Shown here piece by piece: positions 1-6,428 of a stretch of 8,817 bases of DNA. Position 1 is the first letter of the stretch, and every line of letters starts with the position of its first letter. Below the pieces are notes generated by a model, which saw only the letters and a list, made by a program, of their open reading frames with translations, searched no databases and was not told where the DNA came from. The position numbers were made by a program, and so were the translations under genes. This DNA is from an uncultured Erythrobacteraceae bacterium (lineage in GTDB: Bacteria > Pseudomonadota > Alphaproteobacteria > Sphingomonadales > Sphingomonadaceae): the NCBI GenBank assembly GCA_950071875.1, contig CATMNW010000081.1, positions 1-8,817 on the forward strand, written 5' to 3'.

Positions 1-117
1 GGCACCGTCAAGCCGACCTACATGACCGCAACGTCGACGCAGGCTGCCGGCAAGGCTGCCCGTACCGCACCGGCTGCCAAGCCTGCTGCAACGACGACCA
101 CCACGGTCAAGAAGTAA
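1..117 (+). CDS. C-terminal tail of a probable ExbB/TolQ-type proton channel protein (partial)
   Basis: Frame 1 is open from the window edge to a TAA stop at 115-117, giving 38 residues that begin GTVKPTYMTATSTQAAG and end TTTTTVKK. The segment is low complexity (Ala, Thr, Lys, Pro) with no membrane helix, so it looks like a cytoplasmic tail, and its sequence alone does not identify a family. The assignment rests on context: two exbD genes follow on the same strand, and exbB normally precedes exbD in TonB energising operons. ExbB family proteins form the pentameric inner-membrane channel that works with ExbD. An Ala/Lys-rich extension after the last helix would be an acceptable variant. A TonB gene or an unrelated protein cannot be excluded, because the body of the gene lies outside the window. 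Confidence 0.55.
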   Translation, partial: GTVKPTYMTATSTQAAGKAARTAPAAKPAATTTTTVKK

Positions 118-129
118 TCGATCCGAAAC

Positions 130-157
130 GGGGGCGGCCCTCCGCCGTCCCCATTTT
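130..157 (+). terminator. Imperfect GC hairpin plus T-run between exbB-like gene and exbD; possible partial terminator
   Basis: Twelve bases after the TAA stop, GGCGG (133-137) pairs with CCGCC (142-146) around a CCCT loop. The helix extends with GGG (130-132) against CCC (149-151), past a two-base GT bulge. The sequence ATTTT follows. The shape matches a weak Rho-independent terminator, yet exbD starts only 41 bases further on and no convincing promoter is visible between. It may therefore attenuate transcription or protect the 3' end of the upstream message rather than end transcription fully. Confidence 0.4.
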
Positions 158-197
158 CGCATCGAACCCAAGAATTTCGAACGTTAGGAACTGAACC

Positions 198-728
198 ATG
201 GCGATTTCGACAGGAGGGGGTGCATCGACACCCATGTCGGACATCAACACCACGCCGCTCGTGGACGTGATGCTGGTGCTTCTGATCATCTTCCTTATCG
301 CGGTTCCGGTCGCGATCCAGACCATCGAGAAGCTCGAAGTCCCGATCTTCGAATCGGTCGAATCCAAGGACAAGGTCGAGAACCTTCTGCTGACTGTAAG
401 CACCAGCGACGATAACGGCGTCAGCGCCGGCGAGCCCGGCTTCCTCGGCGCATCGCGCAACGGCGAATGCCGCGTCTATTTCAACAACACGACGCCGGTG
501 ACTTCGGAAGAACTCTACGACCAGGCATTCGAACGTCTCGATGCAATCGTGCAGCGTGCAGGCGGTCCGGATGCAATCATGAACGATCCGGAAAAGATTC
601 CGCAGGTCCACATCCGCGGTGACCAGAATGCTCCGTGGTCGTGCGTTGCCGGCGCAATCTACAACGTACAGGCGGCGGGTTATCCCACCGTCGGCTTCAT
701 CTCGAACCCGGTCGATCCCAACGCGTGA
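198..728 (+). CDS. exbD: ExbD/TolR family biopolymer transport protein (first of two)
   Basis: This 176-residue protein has the ExbD layout: a short cytoplasmic N-terminus, one membrane helix and a periplasmic domain. The signature SDINTTPLVDVMLVLLIIF spans residues 14-32. The helix runs roughly 22-42 and contains Asp23, which matches the essential proton-carrying Asp25 of E. coli ExbD. With ExbB it uses proton-motive force to energise TonB, and so TonB-dependent receptors. The ATG at 198 has an AGGA Shine-Dalgarno at 186-189. The protein is longer than the usual ~140 residues because the periplasmic domain carries an extra stretch at about 71-101 and another near 119-135. It has two periplasmic cysteines, Cys91 and Cys149, that could form a disulfide; its neighbour has none. 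The gene lies 80 bp after the exbB-like gene and 39 bp before the second exbD. Family assignment is secure; the split of roles between the two ExbDs is not known from sequence. Confidence 0.93.
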   Translation: MAISTGGGASTPMSDINTTPLVDVMLVLLIIFLIAVPVAIQTIEKLEVPIFESVESKDKVENLLLTVSTSDDNGVSAGEPGFLGASRNGECRVYFNNTTPVTSEELYDQAFERLDAIVQRAGGPDAIMNDPEKIPQVHIRGDQNAPWSCVAGAIYNVQAAGYPTVGFISNPVDPNA

Positions 729-767
729 TCGCCCGGTTCGGCAAAGCAGATTAGGGAGTAACCCAAT

Positions 768-1205
768 ATGGCAATGTCAGGCGGCAAGGATGATGGCGCC
801 CCGATGATGGAAATGAACATGACGCCGTTGATCGACGTCCTGCTCGTTCTCCTCATCATGTTCATCATCACCATCCCGGTTGCAACGCACTCGGTCGATA
901 TCGACCTTCCGGCTCCAAGCGATGTTCCGCAGGACATCACGGTAGAGCCGGAAAAGAACAAGCTGATACTTTCCGCACAGAACGAAATCCTGTGGAATGG
1001 CAATGTGATCGATATGGGGCAGCTCCGCACGCTGCTGGAGCAGACCAAGTCGATCAATCCGGAACCTGAGCTTCAGTTCGAGCCGGAAGCACGCGCCAGC
1101 TATGATCTCTCCGCCAAGGTGCTGCAGATCATCAAGGCCAGCGGCGTCACGAAGTTCGGCTTCGTCGGCAACGAACAGTATCGGACCTTCGGCAAAGCCG
1201 GATAA
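768..1205 (+). CDS. exbD: ExbD/TolR family biopolymer transport protein (second of two)
   Basis: This 145-residue protein is close to the usual ExbD length. The N-terminal signature MEMNMTPLIDVLLVLLIMF (residues 14-32) leads into a single helix of about 21-41. Asp23 sits where the essential aspartate of ExbD is expected, exactly as in the upstream paralogue. The periplasmic part (about 43-145) carries the ExbD pattern of a polar linker, then a small alpha/beta domain that ends in a V-T-K-F-G-F-V strand. The ATG at 768 has an AGGGAG Shine-Dalgarno at 753-758. The gene is 39 bp behind the first exbD and is followed at once by a strong terminator, so it is the last gene of the operon. The protein lacks cysteines and the insertions of the first copy. 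Two ExbDs beside one ExbB is a recurring layout in proteobacteria with many TonB receptors; whether they form one heteromeric complex is inference. Confidence 0.94.
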   Translation: MAMSGGKDDGAPMMEMNMTPLIDVLLVLLIMFIITIPVATHSVDIDLPAPSDVPQDITVEPEKNKLILSAQNEILWNGNVIDMGQLRTLLEQTKSINPEPELQFEPEARASYDLSAKVLQIIKASGVTKFGFVGNEQYRTFGKAG

Positions 1206-1230
1206 GTTCGAGACTTAGCATGTAAGAGAA

Positions 1231-1256
1231 GGGGCGGAGCGATCCGCCCCTTTTTT
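1231..1256 (+). terminator. Rho-independent terminator of the exb operon
   Basis: A perfect 8-bp stem, GGGGCGGA (1231-1238) with TCCGCCCC (1243-1250), closes a GCGA tetraloop of the stable GNRA type. Six T residues follow (1251-1256). It lies 25 bases after the exbD stop. In the opposite direction the hairpin is followed by only a broken T tract (TTCTCTT), so it may also stop transcripts of the convergent helicase gene, but less efficiently. Confidence 0.92.
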
Positions 1257-1359
1257 GTGCCCGCACACAAATGCCGACTACAATACGCGAAATGACGTCG
1301 TGGCTCGGGCATCTACCGCCGCTTGCCACCGACGTACTGAGACAAGCCGACGCGGGTCC

Positions 1360-3837
1360 TCAATCCATCGACTTGGCATCGACCCGCATCGCAGTACCCG
1401 CAAGGCTTTCCGCTTCAAGCAGCAGCTCGTCATCAACCGATCCCTGAGGGGTAGCCTCACGGCCGACCATTACCATCACAGGAACTGCGAGCGGACTCAC
1501 ACGATCGAGCTCGACATGAACCAGCTGGTCCGCAGAACGGTCCAGCAGGTCACCCAGTCGTCCGACGTCCGTTAGACGGGTACGAGCATCGGCCCAGGCA
1601 GCCTCCAGCAGTACGTGGTCCGGTTCATACTTGCGCAGAACATCATAAATCAGGTCGGTCGAGAAGGTGACCTGCTTGCCCGTCTTTCGCTTGCCGGGGT
1701 GCTGACGCTCCACCAGTCCACCGATCACGGCAACCTCGCGGAACGCGCGCCGGAGAAGATGGGAGTTCTGCACCCATTCGATAAATTCATCCTGCAGGAT
1801 GTCCGGTGAAAGTAGCGGAGCCGGGTCCTCGACCGGTTTCAGACCCCAGACAGCAAGCGAGTAATCATTGGCTACAAAGCCCCCGGGCATGAGACCCCGG
1901 TCCTCCATTCGCCGTGTGATGAGCATGCCCAGGCTCTGGTTCGCGTTCCAGCCTTCAAAGGTATAATACACACTGTAGTGCCGTTTGGCATGGGGAAAGC
2001 TTTCGACCAGCAGCTGACCGGGCCCCGGCATCCGGGAGCGCCAGTCCTGCACCTCCAGCCACTCGCGTACGTCATCGGGAAAACGCGCCCAACCGGCACG
2101 ATCGACCAGCATTGCCCTGACCCTATCGGCCAGGTGCGTGGTCAAGGGCATTCGTGCACCACCATAGCTCGGGATCATCGCTGATTTACTCGTGGCCTTT
2201 ACCACGACTTCCATCGCCTGCACTGAAACAACCTCCAATGCCATGCCGGCGAAATTGAAGGTGTCGCCAGCGCTAAGGGATGCGGCAAACCGCTCTTCCA
2301 CCTTACCGAGGCTACGCCCGCCCCTTCCTCGGCCCGCATTGATCCGAACGTCGAGCATTTCGCTGTCGATGATAATGCCAGCGTTCAAACGGTGCCGTGC
2401 AGCCTGTTCGGGGTGGGACAGCCGCCAGACGCCGTTCGCATCGCGCACGATGCGCTTGAACTTGTCGTAAGCCTTGAGCGCGTATCCGCCGGTTTCGACA
2501 AAGCCGAGCACCCGTTTCCAGACATCTTCATCCACCCACGAATAGGCCAGGCTCGACCTGACCTCTGCCAACAGATCCTGTTCCTGGAACGGAGCCGCAC
2601 AGGCGCAGGCCATGATGTGCTGTGCAAGGACATCCAGGCCGCCGGGGCGAAACTCTTCCCCGTCACGTTTGCCCTCATCCACCGCTTCCTTTGCGGCGGT
2701 TGCCTCGAGAAATTCGAAACGGTTGCCCGGTACGAGCAATGCCCGGCTAGGCTGGTCCAGCCGGTGATTGGCGCGGCCGATGCGTTGCAGCAGACGGGAC
2801 GACCCCTTCGGCGCGCCCATCTGCACGACGAGATCGATGTCGCCCCAGTCAACGCCGAGGTCGAGGCTGGCAGTGGCGACAAGTGCGCGCAACTCGCCGC
2901 GTGCCATTGCTCCTTCAACCTTGCGACGGGCTTCCTTGCTCAGGCTGCCGTGGTGGACACCGATGGGAAGATTTTCCTCGTTCACGTCCCACAGGTGCTG
3001 GAAAATATATTCAGCGAGGAAACGCGTATTGGTGAAAATCAGGGTCGTCCTGTTTGCGGCGATCTGTTCGTAGAGCTGCGCTATCGCCCAGGTTGCCGCA
3101 TGACCGCCCCAGGGCACGCGCTCCTCCACCGGCAAGAGGATTTCGACTTCGGCGGCCGCACCGCTCTCGCCTTCGACCAGTTCGACCGTGTCGATGTCAC
3201 CCCATGGTGCGAGCCATTCCCGGAATCCCTCAGGATTTGCCAGCGTGGCGGACAAAGCGGTGCGCTGCAGACCAGGCGCGATTGCCTGCAACCGGGTCAG
3301 GGCCAGAGCCAGCAAGTCCCCGCGCTTTCCGGTGGCGAAAGCATGCACTTCGTCAATGACTACGCGCTTCAGCCCTTTGAACAGATCGAAGGCATCGGGA
3401 TAGGACAGCAGAAGGGACAGGCTCTCCGGAGTGGTGAGCAACACATGCGGCGGACGCAATCGCTGGCGCTTTTTGCGGTCCGACGGCGTGTCGCCACTTC
3501 GTGTCTCGACACGAATCGGCAGTCCGATCTCCTCGATGGGCGTGAGAAGATTGCGCTGCACATCGTGTGCAAGTGCTTTCAATGGCGAGACGTAGAGCGT
3601 GTGCAAGCCATCGCCGGGTTCTTCTTCGCCCATTCGCGAAGGTGCAAAATCGGACAAGGTCGGCAGAAAACCCGCCAGTGTTTTACCGGCGCCCGTGTCG
3701 GCCACCAGCAAGGCGTGTTGTCCGCAATCGCTGGCCTTAAGCACTCCCGCCTGATGCGAGCGAATTCGCCAGCCACGTCCCGTGAACCAGTTCCCGATCT
3801 CGGGTGGGACAGTCCCGGGTATGATGGATGCAGCCAT
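1360..3837 (-). CDS. Lhr-type (ligase-associated) ATP-dependent DEXH-box DNA helicase
   Basis: This 825-residue superfamily 2 helicase matches the bacterial Lhr core / ligase-associated DEXH helicase family (usually about 800-850 residues). Visible motifs: Walker A ADTGAGKT (46-53), motif Ia SPLKALAHD (84-92), TTPESL (135-140), Walker B DEVH (162-165), motif III SAT (196-198), HHGSLS (295-300), TASLDLGVDWG (322-332) and motif VI QRIGRANHR (351-359). RecA domains cover about 30-215 and 245-400. A winged-helix and C-terminal DEAD/H-associated region follows, including the GDTFNFAG strand. Characterised family members are 3'-to-5' single-strand DNA translocases that unwind DNA or RNA:DNA duplexes, acting in DNA repair with an ATP-dependent ligase and a metallo-beta-lactamase-type nuclease. 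Neither partner is within this window. The gene starts 55 bp after the DUF2059 gene and is probably last in the minus-strand operon. The ATG at 3837 lacks a clear Shine-Dalgarno and is preceded by a 7-bp inverted repeat. Walker A has Asp where Pro is often seen. Confidence 0.92.
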   Translation of the reverse strand: MAASIIPGTVPPEIGNWFTGRGWRIRSHQAGVLKASDCGQHALLVADTGAGKTLAGFLPTLSDFAPSRMGEEEPGDGLHTLYVSPLKALAHDVQRNLLTPIEEIGLPIRVETRSGDTPSDRKKRQRLRPPHVLLTTPESLSLLLSYPDAFDLFKGLKRVVIDEVHAFATGKRGDLLALALTRLQAIAPGLQRTALSATLANPEGFREWLAPWGDIDTVELVEGESGAAAEVEILLPVEERVPWGGHAATWAIAQLYEQIAANRTTLIFTNTRFLAEYIFQHLWDVNEENLPIGVHHGSLSKEARRKVEGAMARGELRALVATASLDLGVDWGDIDLVVQMGAPKGSSRLLQRIGRANHRLDQPSRALLVPGNRFEFLEATAAKEAVDEGKRDGEEFRPGGLDVLAQHIMACACAAPFQEQDLLAEVRSSLAYSWVDEDVWKRVLGFVETGGYALKAYDKFKRIVRDANGVWRLSHPEQAARHRLNAGIIIDSEMLDVRINAGRGRGGRSLGKVEERFAASLSAGDTFNFAGMALEVVSVQAMEVVVKATSKSAMIPSYGGARMPLTTHLADRVRAMLVDRAGWARFPDDVREWLEVQDWRSRMPGPGQLLVESFPHAKRHYSVYYTFEGWNANQSLGMLITRRMEDRGLMPGGFVANDYSLAVWGLKPVEDPAPLLSPDILQDEFIEWVQNSHLLRRAFREVAVIGGLVERQHPGKRKTGKQVTFSTDLIYDVLRKYEPDHVLLEAAWADARTRLTDVGRLGDLLDRSADQLVHVELDRVSPLAVPVMVMVGREATPQGSVDDELLLEAESLAGTAMRVDAKSMD

Positions 3838-3852
3838 AAAGGGTCAGCGTAG

Positions 3853-3871
3853 GGGAACCTGCCCGGTTCCC
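3853..3871. repeat. Perfect 7-bp inverted repeat just upstream of the helicase start
   Basis: GGGAACC (3853-3859) and GGTTCCC (3865-3871) flank a 5-base spacer, TGCCC, within the 55-bp gap before the helicase ATG. Neither strand continues into a T-run, so it does not look like a terminator. It is either an operator or an mRNA hairpin near the helicase ribosome site. The inner part reads GAAC-N7-GTTC. This recalls LexA-type half sites, but alphaproteobacterial LexA normally binds the direct repeat GTTC-N7-GTTC, so I do not assign it to LexA. Confidence 0.45.
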
Positions 3872-3892
3872 TCCAACCCTCTATCTAAACAG

Positions 3893-4702
3893 CTAGAACC
3901 GTGGGCCGTTGGCTTCCTGCTCCGCTAAAAGCGTCATTCCCTCTCGCAACTGTTCTTCATTCAGTCCGGACAGTTCGGATATGCGCTGTCGTTCCTTCGT
4001 GCCCAGCGCATCGAAGTCCTTCTTCTCCGGGAGGTCGGCCATCTCGGCTTTCAGCTTTGCACCCATGTCCGTCATGGCCAGCATGATTGTCGGCATCTCA
4101 CGCATAGCGGCGGACAGGATGCGGGGATCCGAACTCAGCTGGTATGACTTGCGGGCAAAGGTGGCTCCGATCTCGGTCGAGAAGAATGCCTGGATTCCTT
4201 CCAGTTCCGGACGGGTGAAGTGGACGGCATAAGCCTCGGACATGCCGCGTTTCATGGACGGCTCCATCGCAGACATGAGGTCGCCCATCATCGCTTGGGT
4301 CAGTGCCATGGTCCGGCGCTGGCGCTCTTTCCAGTTGGGATCGACAATAGCTGCGATTTCCGCAATCTGCGCGTCGTCCAGTTCGAGCTCGTCGCCATCG
4401 TAGCCAATGAAATCATGCAGCTTCGGGCCGCTTTTCTCCGCCAGTTCCGCAATCGGGCCGAGCATTCTATCGAACATCGAGCCCATCATTTCGCCCATCG
4501 TCCCATCTGGCATGATCTGGTCGATGAGATCGGTGGCGAGAGGCAGGCGCGCTTGCTGCTCGGGCGTAAGCGGTTCGACCTGAAATACATCCGCAAGCGC
4601 AGCCATCATTTCGGCTTCTTCCGCCCCGTTCGTTTCTTCGGCTGAAACGGACTGGCCTGCCAACGCCAGCGGCACCGTGAACGCGAACAACCACTTCTTC
4701 AT
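3893..4702 (-). CDS. Exported DUF2059 domain protein of unknown function
   Basis: The protein has 269 residues from the start chosen here. An ATG at 4729 in the same frame would add nine residues (MISAREVFS). The start at 4702 is preferred because AGGGAGGT lies 7 bases upstream and because MKKWLFAFTVPLALAGQSVSA is then a normal Sec signal peptide, with likely cleavage after SVSA (about residue 21). The mature protein is acidic and mostly helical by appearance. Its segment EAYAVHFTRPELEGIQAFF, followed by EIGATFARKSYQL, matches the DUF2059 pattern (an aromatic/helical 'Y..HFT..EL..I..FF.. .G..F' core). The family has no established biochemical role; the protein should be periplasmic. It lies 23 bp behind pgmG and 55 bp ahead of the helicase on the same strand, so co-transcription is likely. 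No lipobox cysteine is present. Confidence 0.85.
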   Translation of the reverse strand: MKKWLFAFTVPLALAGQSVSAEETNGAEEAEMMAALADVFQVEPLTPEQQARLPLATDLIDQIMPDGTMGEMMGSMFDRMLGPIAELAEKSGPKLHDFIGYDGDELELDDAQIAEIAAIVDPNWKERQRRTMALTQAMMGDLMSAMEPSMKRGMSEAYAVHFTRPELEGIQAFFSTEIGATFARKSYQLSSDPRILSAAMREMPTIMLAMTDMGAKLKAEMADLPEKKDFDALGTKERQRISELSGLNEEQLREGMTLLAEQEANGPRF

Positions 4703-4709
4703 CGAAAAC

Positions 4710-4718
4710 ACCTCCCTT
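4710..4718 (-). promoter_or_regulatory. Strong Shine-Dalgarno that fixes the DUF2059 start at 4702
   Basis: Read on the minus strand the site is AAGGGAGGT, with core GGAGGT, and leaves 7 bases before the ATG at 4702-4700. It is the best ribosome site in the minus-strand operon. It lies between the pgmG stop (4726-4728) and the start, and would fall inside the coding region if the upstream ATG at 4729 were used. Confidence 0.85.
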
Positions 4719-4725
4719 GCAGATA

Positions 4726-6129
4726 TCAATGCCCGACGCTTTCGCCTCTTTCGAGGCCGGAAGCGGCCAGCTGTTCGTCGATTTGAGCGACAAGGCGATC
4801 CAGCCCTTCCTGGCTTTCGCTTTCAGCACGCGCGACGAGAACATCCTGCGTGTTGGATGCACGCAAAAGCCACCAGCCATCGTCGGTCGTCACCCGAACA
4901 CCATCGGTGGTATCGGCAATGGCATCGCTCGCGGCGACGCGCTCGGCAATTTCACCAATCGCCGCGAACTTGCGGCTTTCATCGACCTGAAACCGCATTT
5001 CGGGCGTGTTGACCATTGGCGGCATGTCTCCGCGCAATTCGGTAACCGATTTGCCAAGGCGAGCCGAGGCGGTGATGAGACGGACGCCGGCATAAAGCGC
5101 GTCATCATATCCGTAGTAGTCGTCAGCGAAGAAGACGTGACCGCTCATCTCGCCAGCCAGCGGCGATCCGGTTTCCTTCATCTTGGACTTGATCAGCGAG
5201 TGGCCCGTTTTCCACATGAGCGGCTCGCCACCATGGGCAGCAACATGTTCGAACAGCGCGCGGCTGGCTTTCACATCTGCGATGATCGTGGATCCCTTGG
5301 CCCGGCTCAGCAAATCTTCAGCATAGACCATCAGGAGCTGATCGCCCCAGATTACCCGTCCTTCCCCGTCGATCGCGCCGATCCGGTCGCCGTCACCGTC
5401 GAAGGCAATCCCGAAATCGAGCGACTTTTCGGCAACCAGCGCGCGCAGGTCTTCGAGGTTCTCTTCGACTGTCGGATCGGGATGGTGGTTGGGGAATTCG
5501 CCATCTACTTCCGTGTAGAGGAGGTGGTGTTCGCCCGGGAGCCGTGCAGCGAGTTTCTCCAACGCCGGACCGGCCGCACCATTGCCGGCATCCCAACCGA
5601 CCTTGAGGTCGGCAAGACCTGCGGCATCGACACCCTGAAACGCTTCCATCATGCGATCGATGTATTCCTCGAGGACTTCGCGCTCCTCGACGTCGCCGGC
5701 ACCGTCGACCCACTCACCCGCCGCACCACGCCGGCCGAGTTCCTGAATATCATCCCCGAAGAAGGGGCGTCCCTGAAACACCATTTTGAAGCCGTTATAA
5801 TTGGCAGGATTGTGGCTGCCCGTAATCTGGATCCCGCCATCGACATCGTCAGCGGATGCTTCCGCATAGTAAAGCATCGGGGTCGGCCCCATACCGATGC
5901 GCACGACATCCATTCCGGAGGCTGTCAGCCCTTCGACCAGCGCATGTTCGAGCATCGGGGAGCTGACCCGTCCGTCGTAGCCGACTGCAACCCGTTTTCC
6001 GCCTGCCTCGGCCAGCATCGATCCGAAACCGCGCCCGATCGCCCGCGCATCGTCAGCTCCGAGCGTTTCACCGATTATCCCGCGAATGTCATATTCGCGC
6101 AGGACGGTGGGATGGAATTCGTGGCTCAT
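4726..6129 (-). CDS. pgmG: Phosphomannomutase/phosphoglucomutase
   Basis: This 467-residue enzyme of the alpha-D-phosphohexomutase superfamily should interconvert mannose-6-phosphate/mannose-1-phosphate and glucose-6-phosphate/glucose-1-phosphate in the cytoplasm, feeding GDP-mannose and UDP-glucose synthesis for envelope and exopolysaccharides. All four active-site loops are intact. These are the phosphoserine loop ITGSHNPANYNGFK with catalytic Ser105, the metal loop FDGDGDRIG (Asp244, Asp246, Asp248), the sugar-specificity loop GEMSGH (326-331), and the phosphate-binding loop RASNTQ (423-428). The opening REYDIRGI (11-18) is typical of the bifunctional bacterial enzymes, and length and sequence style resemble Sphingomonas PgmG. 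The ATG at 6129 overlaps the TGA of the J-domain gene by 4 bp (ATGA), so translation is probably coupled. No truncation or missing catalytic residue is seen. Substrate preference cannot be read from sequence. Confidence 0.96.
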   Translation of the reverse strand: MSHEFHPTVLREYDIRGIIGETLGADDARAIGRGFGSMLAEAGGKRVAVGYDGRVSSPMLEHALVEGLTASGMDVVRIGMGPTPMLYYAEASADDVDGGIQITGSHNPANYNGFKMVFQGRPFFGDDIQELGRRGAAGEWVDGAGDVEEREVLEEYIDRMMEAFQGVDAAGLADLKVGWDAGNGAAGPALEKLAARLPGEHHLLYTEVDGEFPNHHPDPTVEENLEDLRALVAEKSLDFGIAFDGDGDRIGAIDGEGRVIWGDQLLMVYAEDLLSRAKGSTIIADVKASRALFEHVAAHGGEPLMWKTGHSLIKSKMKETGSPLAGEMSGHVFFADDYYGYDDALYAGVRLITASARLGKSVTELRGDMPPMVNTPEMRFQVDESRKFAAIGEIAERVAASDAIADTTDGVRVTTDDGWWLLRASNTQDVLVARAESESQEGLDRLVAQIDEQLAASGLERGESVGH

Positions 6130-6428
6130 TCGGGTCGCTCCGGTCGGTTTCGGGAAAGGTGGTCCAACAAAAGGTCGCGCGCGGCATTCGCCTCCTGAAG
6201 AGCTTCGGCGCTACCCCCTTTATCGGGATGGTTTATTGTAGCAATGCGACGGTGCGCTGCCCGTATGTCGGCAGCAGATGCGTTGCGCGATACCGAGAGG
6301 AGGTCGCGCGCGCGATCAACCGCTCGATCTGCTCGGGTTGGTCCACGCAAATACTCCCACGGCCATTTTCCGAAGATCCAGCGACACGCGACTGAAATCA
6401 GAATAGCCAGGGCGAGATACCGGATCAC
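6126..6428 (-). CDS. Small membrane-anchored J-domain protein (Tim14/Pam18-like DnaJ co-chaperone)
   Basis: The protein is only 100 residues. A hydrophobic N-terminal segment (about 2-20, containing YLALAILISVA) should anchor it in the inner membrane. A J-domain fills residues 40-92, with the essential HPD tripeptide at 67-69 inside INHPDKGGS. That version of the motif, with helix II AAHRRIATI and a following EANAARDLL helix, is the pattern of the mitochondrial Tim14/Pam18 group and its alphaproteobacterial relatives rather than of full-length DnaJ. It lacks the Gly/Phe, zinc-finger and C-terminal substrate domains, so its expected role is to stimulate DnaK ATPase at the membrane. The start is a GTG at 6428 that overlaps the mipZ TGA by 4 bp, and its own TGA overlaps the pgmG ATG by 4 bp. 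The partner or substrate is unknown. Confidence 0.88.
   Translation of the reverse strand: MIRYLALAILISVACRWIFGKWPWEYLRGPTRADRAVDRARDLLSVSRNASAADIRAAHRRIATINHPDKGGSAEALQEANAARDLLLDHLSRNRPERPE

Noticed and set aside
2392..3852. 486-codon open frame on the plus strand antisense to the helicase
   Set aside because: It mirrors the helicase gene, whose motifs are complete. High GC at third codon positions commonly leaves long open antisense frames, and the translation shows no recognisable domain.
3855..3869. GAAC-N7-GTTC as a LexA/SOS box for the repair helicase
   Set aside because: The alphaproteobacterial LexA site is a direct repeat, GTTC-N7-GTTC. Here the half sites are inverted with N7 spacing, which fits neither that form nor the shorter-spaced Gram-positive site.
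4703..4729. Upstream ATG at 4729 as the DUF2059 start, overlapping the pgmG stop
   Set aside because: It would put nine residues before a standard signal peptide and place the strong Shine-Dalgarno inside the coding sequence; the ATG at 4702 is better.
4717..6198. 493-codon open frame on the plus strand antisense to pgmG
   Set aside because: It is the antisense shadow of an intact phosphohexomutase with all active-site loops; no domain or good ribosome site is visible in the shadow frame.
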